From the NCBI GenBank assembly GCA_003510215.1, contig DOKQ01000051.1:1-6146 (forward strand): DNA of 6,146 nucleotides. The letters run 5' to 3'. A model generated the notes under the pieces. That model made no database searches and was not told where the DNA came from. It saw only the letters and a program-made list of their open reading frames with translations. Below are positions 4,993 to 6,146 of this stretch, one piece after another. Numbering within the stretch: the stretch's first letter is position 1; every line of letters starts with the position of its first letter. This DNA is from Erysipelotrichaceae bacterium (GTDB lineage Bacteria > Bacillota_I > Bacilli_A > Erysipelotrichales > Erysipelotrichaceae). The translations under genes and the position numbers were made by a program.

Positions 4993-5686
4993 ACTTTTGA
5001 CCATAATAAGCTTTAGGTCCATGCTTTCGCATATAATGTTTATCTAATAAGCCCTGATCAATTCGCGAGAGTCCTGGAAGCAGAAGTTCACTATGGAGGG
5101 ACATGTAAGCAATTTCTTCCAAAACGACCGCGTTGAACACGGCTTGTTCACCGCTTGTACCAAAGGCAAAGGGACCATGAGATCCCACAAGAATCCCAGG
5201 AATCTTATGCGGATTACTCTTTTGTAACAAGTAGGTTTCTTCAATGACCTTCCCTGTATTCAGCTCATAGTCCGATTCAATTTCCTGCATCGAAAGTGGA
5301 CGGGTACAAAACACGTCCCCATAGAAATAATCCGCATGCGTAGTACCATAAGCTACGATGCTTTTTTTTGCTTGTGCAAAAATCGTTGCATGACGGGAAT
5401 GCGTATGCACAATCCCACCCAGCGAATCATACACCTTATAAAGGTGAAGATGCGTATCTGTGTCACTGCTTGGACGATACATGCCTTCCACAACTTCACC
5501 ACTCAGATTCACTACAACAATATCATCAACACGCAAGTCTTCATATTTTACACCACTTGGCTTAATGGCAAACACACCCAGGTTACGATCAATTTCACTG
5601 ACATTTCCCCAAGTAAATGTAACTAAGCCATACTTCGGAAGAAGCATGTTCGCATCATAAACTCGTTGTTTTAATGCCTCATACAT
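4991..5686 (-). CDS. araD: L-ribulose-5-phosphate 4-epimerase
   Basis: A 231-residue cytosolic enzyme, the same length as E. coli AraD, that interconverts L-ribulose 5-phosphate and D-xylulose 5-phosphate as the last step of L-arabinose breakdown. It belongs to the class II aldolase/epimerase family and uses a divalent metal, usually zinc. Visible active-site elements are TWGNVS (25-30), KPSG with K42, SSDTDTH with D75, and the metal ligands H94 and H96 in HTHSRH. Further on are THADYFYG with D119, SHGPFAFG with H170, and the C-terminal [10 protein letters not shown] with Y228. These correspond to E. coli K42, D76, H95, H97, D120, H171 and Y229, so the enzyme should be active. The ATG at 5684-5686 is one base after the araA stop. 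The ribosome binding site is weak (AGGG, 11 bases upstream), suggesting coupled translation. Confidence 0.97.
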   Translation of the reverse strand: MYEALKQRVYDANMLLPKYGLVTFTWGNVSEIDRNLGVFAIKPSGVKYEDLRVDDIVVVNLSGEVVEGMYRPSSDTDTHLHLYKVYDSLGGIVHTHSRHATIFAQAKKSIVAYGTTHADYFYGDVFCTRPLSMQEIESDYELNTGKVIEETYLLQKSNPHKIPGILVGSHGPFAFGTSGEQAVFNAVVLEEIAYMSLHSELLLPGLSRIDQGLLDKHYMRKHGPKAYYGQK

Positions 5687-5687
5687 C

Positions 5688-6146
5688 TTATCTATACCCT
5701 GCGTATATCACTTCGTTGGCAGCTAATGTTTGTTTAAGCGATTCAATGGTTGTGTTTTTTCCAATATGGATAAACTCAATGTTCATCATCTCAGCAAAGT
5801 AACGCATATGTTCCACTGATAAAGCAAACGATAGCACGGTATGATGTGCTCCGCCGGAATAAATCCATGCTTCAGTCCCAATTTCAAAATTAGGTTTCAA
5901 TTTCCACATCGTGCGAGCTACTGGAAGTTTTGGCATATCTGCAATCGCAGGAATGACTTCACATTCTGCAACGATCATTCGAAAGCGATTCCCCATATCA
6001 ATCAGTGACACATGAATGGCATCTCCGACACCACTTTCAAACACGAGGCGTGCTGGAGGGTTTTTACCCCCAATGCCAAGCTCATGAACTTCGATTTTCG
6101 GACGGTTCTTCGCGATGGACGGACAGATTTCCAACATATGAGCCCC
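5688..6146 (-). CDS. araA: L-arabinose isomerase, C-terminal part (cut by window edge)
   Basis: The last 152 residues of an enzyme about 500 residues long that converts L-arabinose to L-ribulose in the cytosol using Mn or a similar metal. The frame stays open to the right edge of the window, beginning [11 protein letters not shown]. This corresponds to the block around the metal-ligand histidine at about 350 of E. coli AraA. Further family landmarks are [31 protein letters not shown] and SGGAHHTV. The last contains the second active-site histidine, equivalent to H450. The ending NEVIYAGYR differs slightly from E. coli, but nothing suggests truncation. The first internal ATG (6135-6137) is not the start; the true start lies beyond the window. 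araD follows after one base, so the two are cotranscribed and end at 4970-4992. The operon's promoter and any araB are outside the window. Confidence 0.97.
   Translation of the reverse strand, partial: GAHMLEICPSIAKNRPKIEVHELGIGGKNPPARLVFESGVGDAIHVSLIDMGNRFRMIVAECEVIPAIADMPKLPVARTMWKLKPNFEIGTEAWIYSGGAHHTVLSFALSVEHMRYFAEMMNIEFIHIGKNTTIESLKQTLAANEVIYAGYR

Noticed and set aside
5336..5660. Three plus-strand open frames opposite araD
   Set aside because: They are antisense to a well-conserved epimerase, lack good ribosome binding sites and have compositions that reflect the araD codons.
6135..6137. ATG as start of a short araA-like gene
   Set aside because: The frame continues upstream to the window edge with the conserved G-A-H of arabinose isomerase, so it is an internal methionine.

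Overview
The window is A+T-rich bacterial DNA with strong AGGAGG-type ribosome binding sites, sigma-A-like promoters and compact intrinsic terminators. This style, together with the gene families present, suggests a low-GC Gram-positive host (Bacillota). An Erysipelotrichia-like gut bacterium is a guess that the sequence alone cannot settle. TGA is used as a stop and one gene starts with GTG. There are no rRNA or tRNA genes, CRISPR arrays or insertion sequences. Nearly everything is on the minus strand, so the order of transcription runs from high to low coordinates.

Right end (about 4985-6146, minus): the end of an L-arabinose catabolic operon. It holds the C-terminal 152 residues of L-arabinose isomerase (araA) and, one base later, a complete L-ribulose-5-phosphate 4-epimerase (araD). 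Together they convert L-arabinose (through the kinase, not in the window) to D-xylulose 5-phosphate. The operon ends in a hairpin shared with a convergent plus-strand gene for a DUF4395 membrane protein (4565-4984).

Middle (4113-4564): a gap with more content than expected. Two divergent promoters sit at about 4462-4540, with their -35 boxes 21 bp apart. The plus promoter drives the DUF4395 gene. The minus promoter drives a 28-residue hydrophobic small protein (4347-4433) with its own ribosome binding site. Below the small gene lies a self-complementary stretch (4223-4290) with two mutually exclusive pairings, then an intrinsic terminator (4175-4198). This may be a small RNA, a structured 3' UTR, or a leader controlling the operon that follows.

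Left two thirds (1-4112, minus): two related modules in tandem. The first is an AEC-family permease (3198-4112), a protein with a pRiA4b ORF-3-like domain (2067-3182) and a Cof-type HAD phosphatase (1236-2045), closed by a terminator. The second has its own promoter and consists of a paralogous AEC permease (206-1120) overlapping by ATGA a second Cof-type HAD phosphatase, cut by the left edge. The two permeases are the same length and share about half their residues. The arrangement looks like an ancient duplication of a permease-phosphatase pair, with the ORF-3-like gene inserted in (or lost from) one copy. The substrates cannot be read from the sequence.
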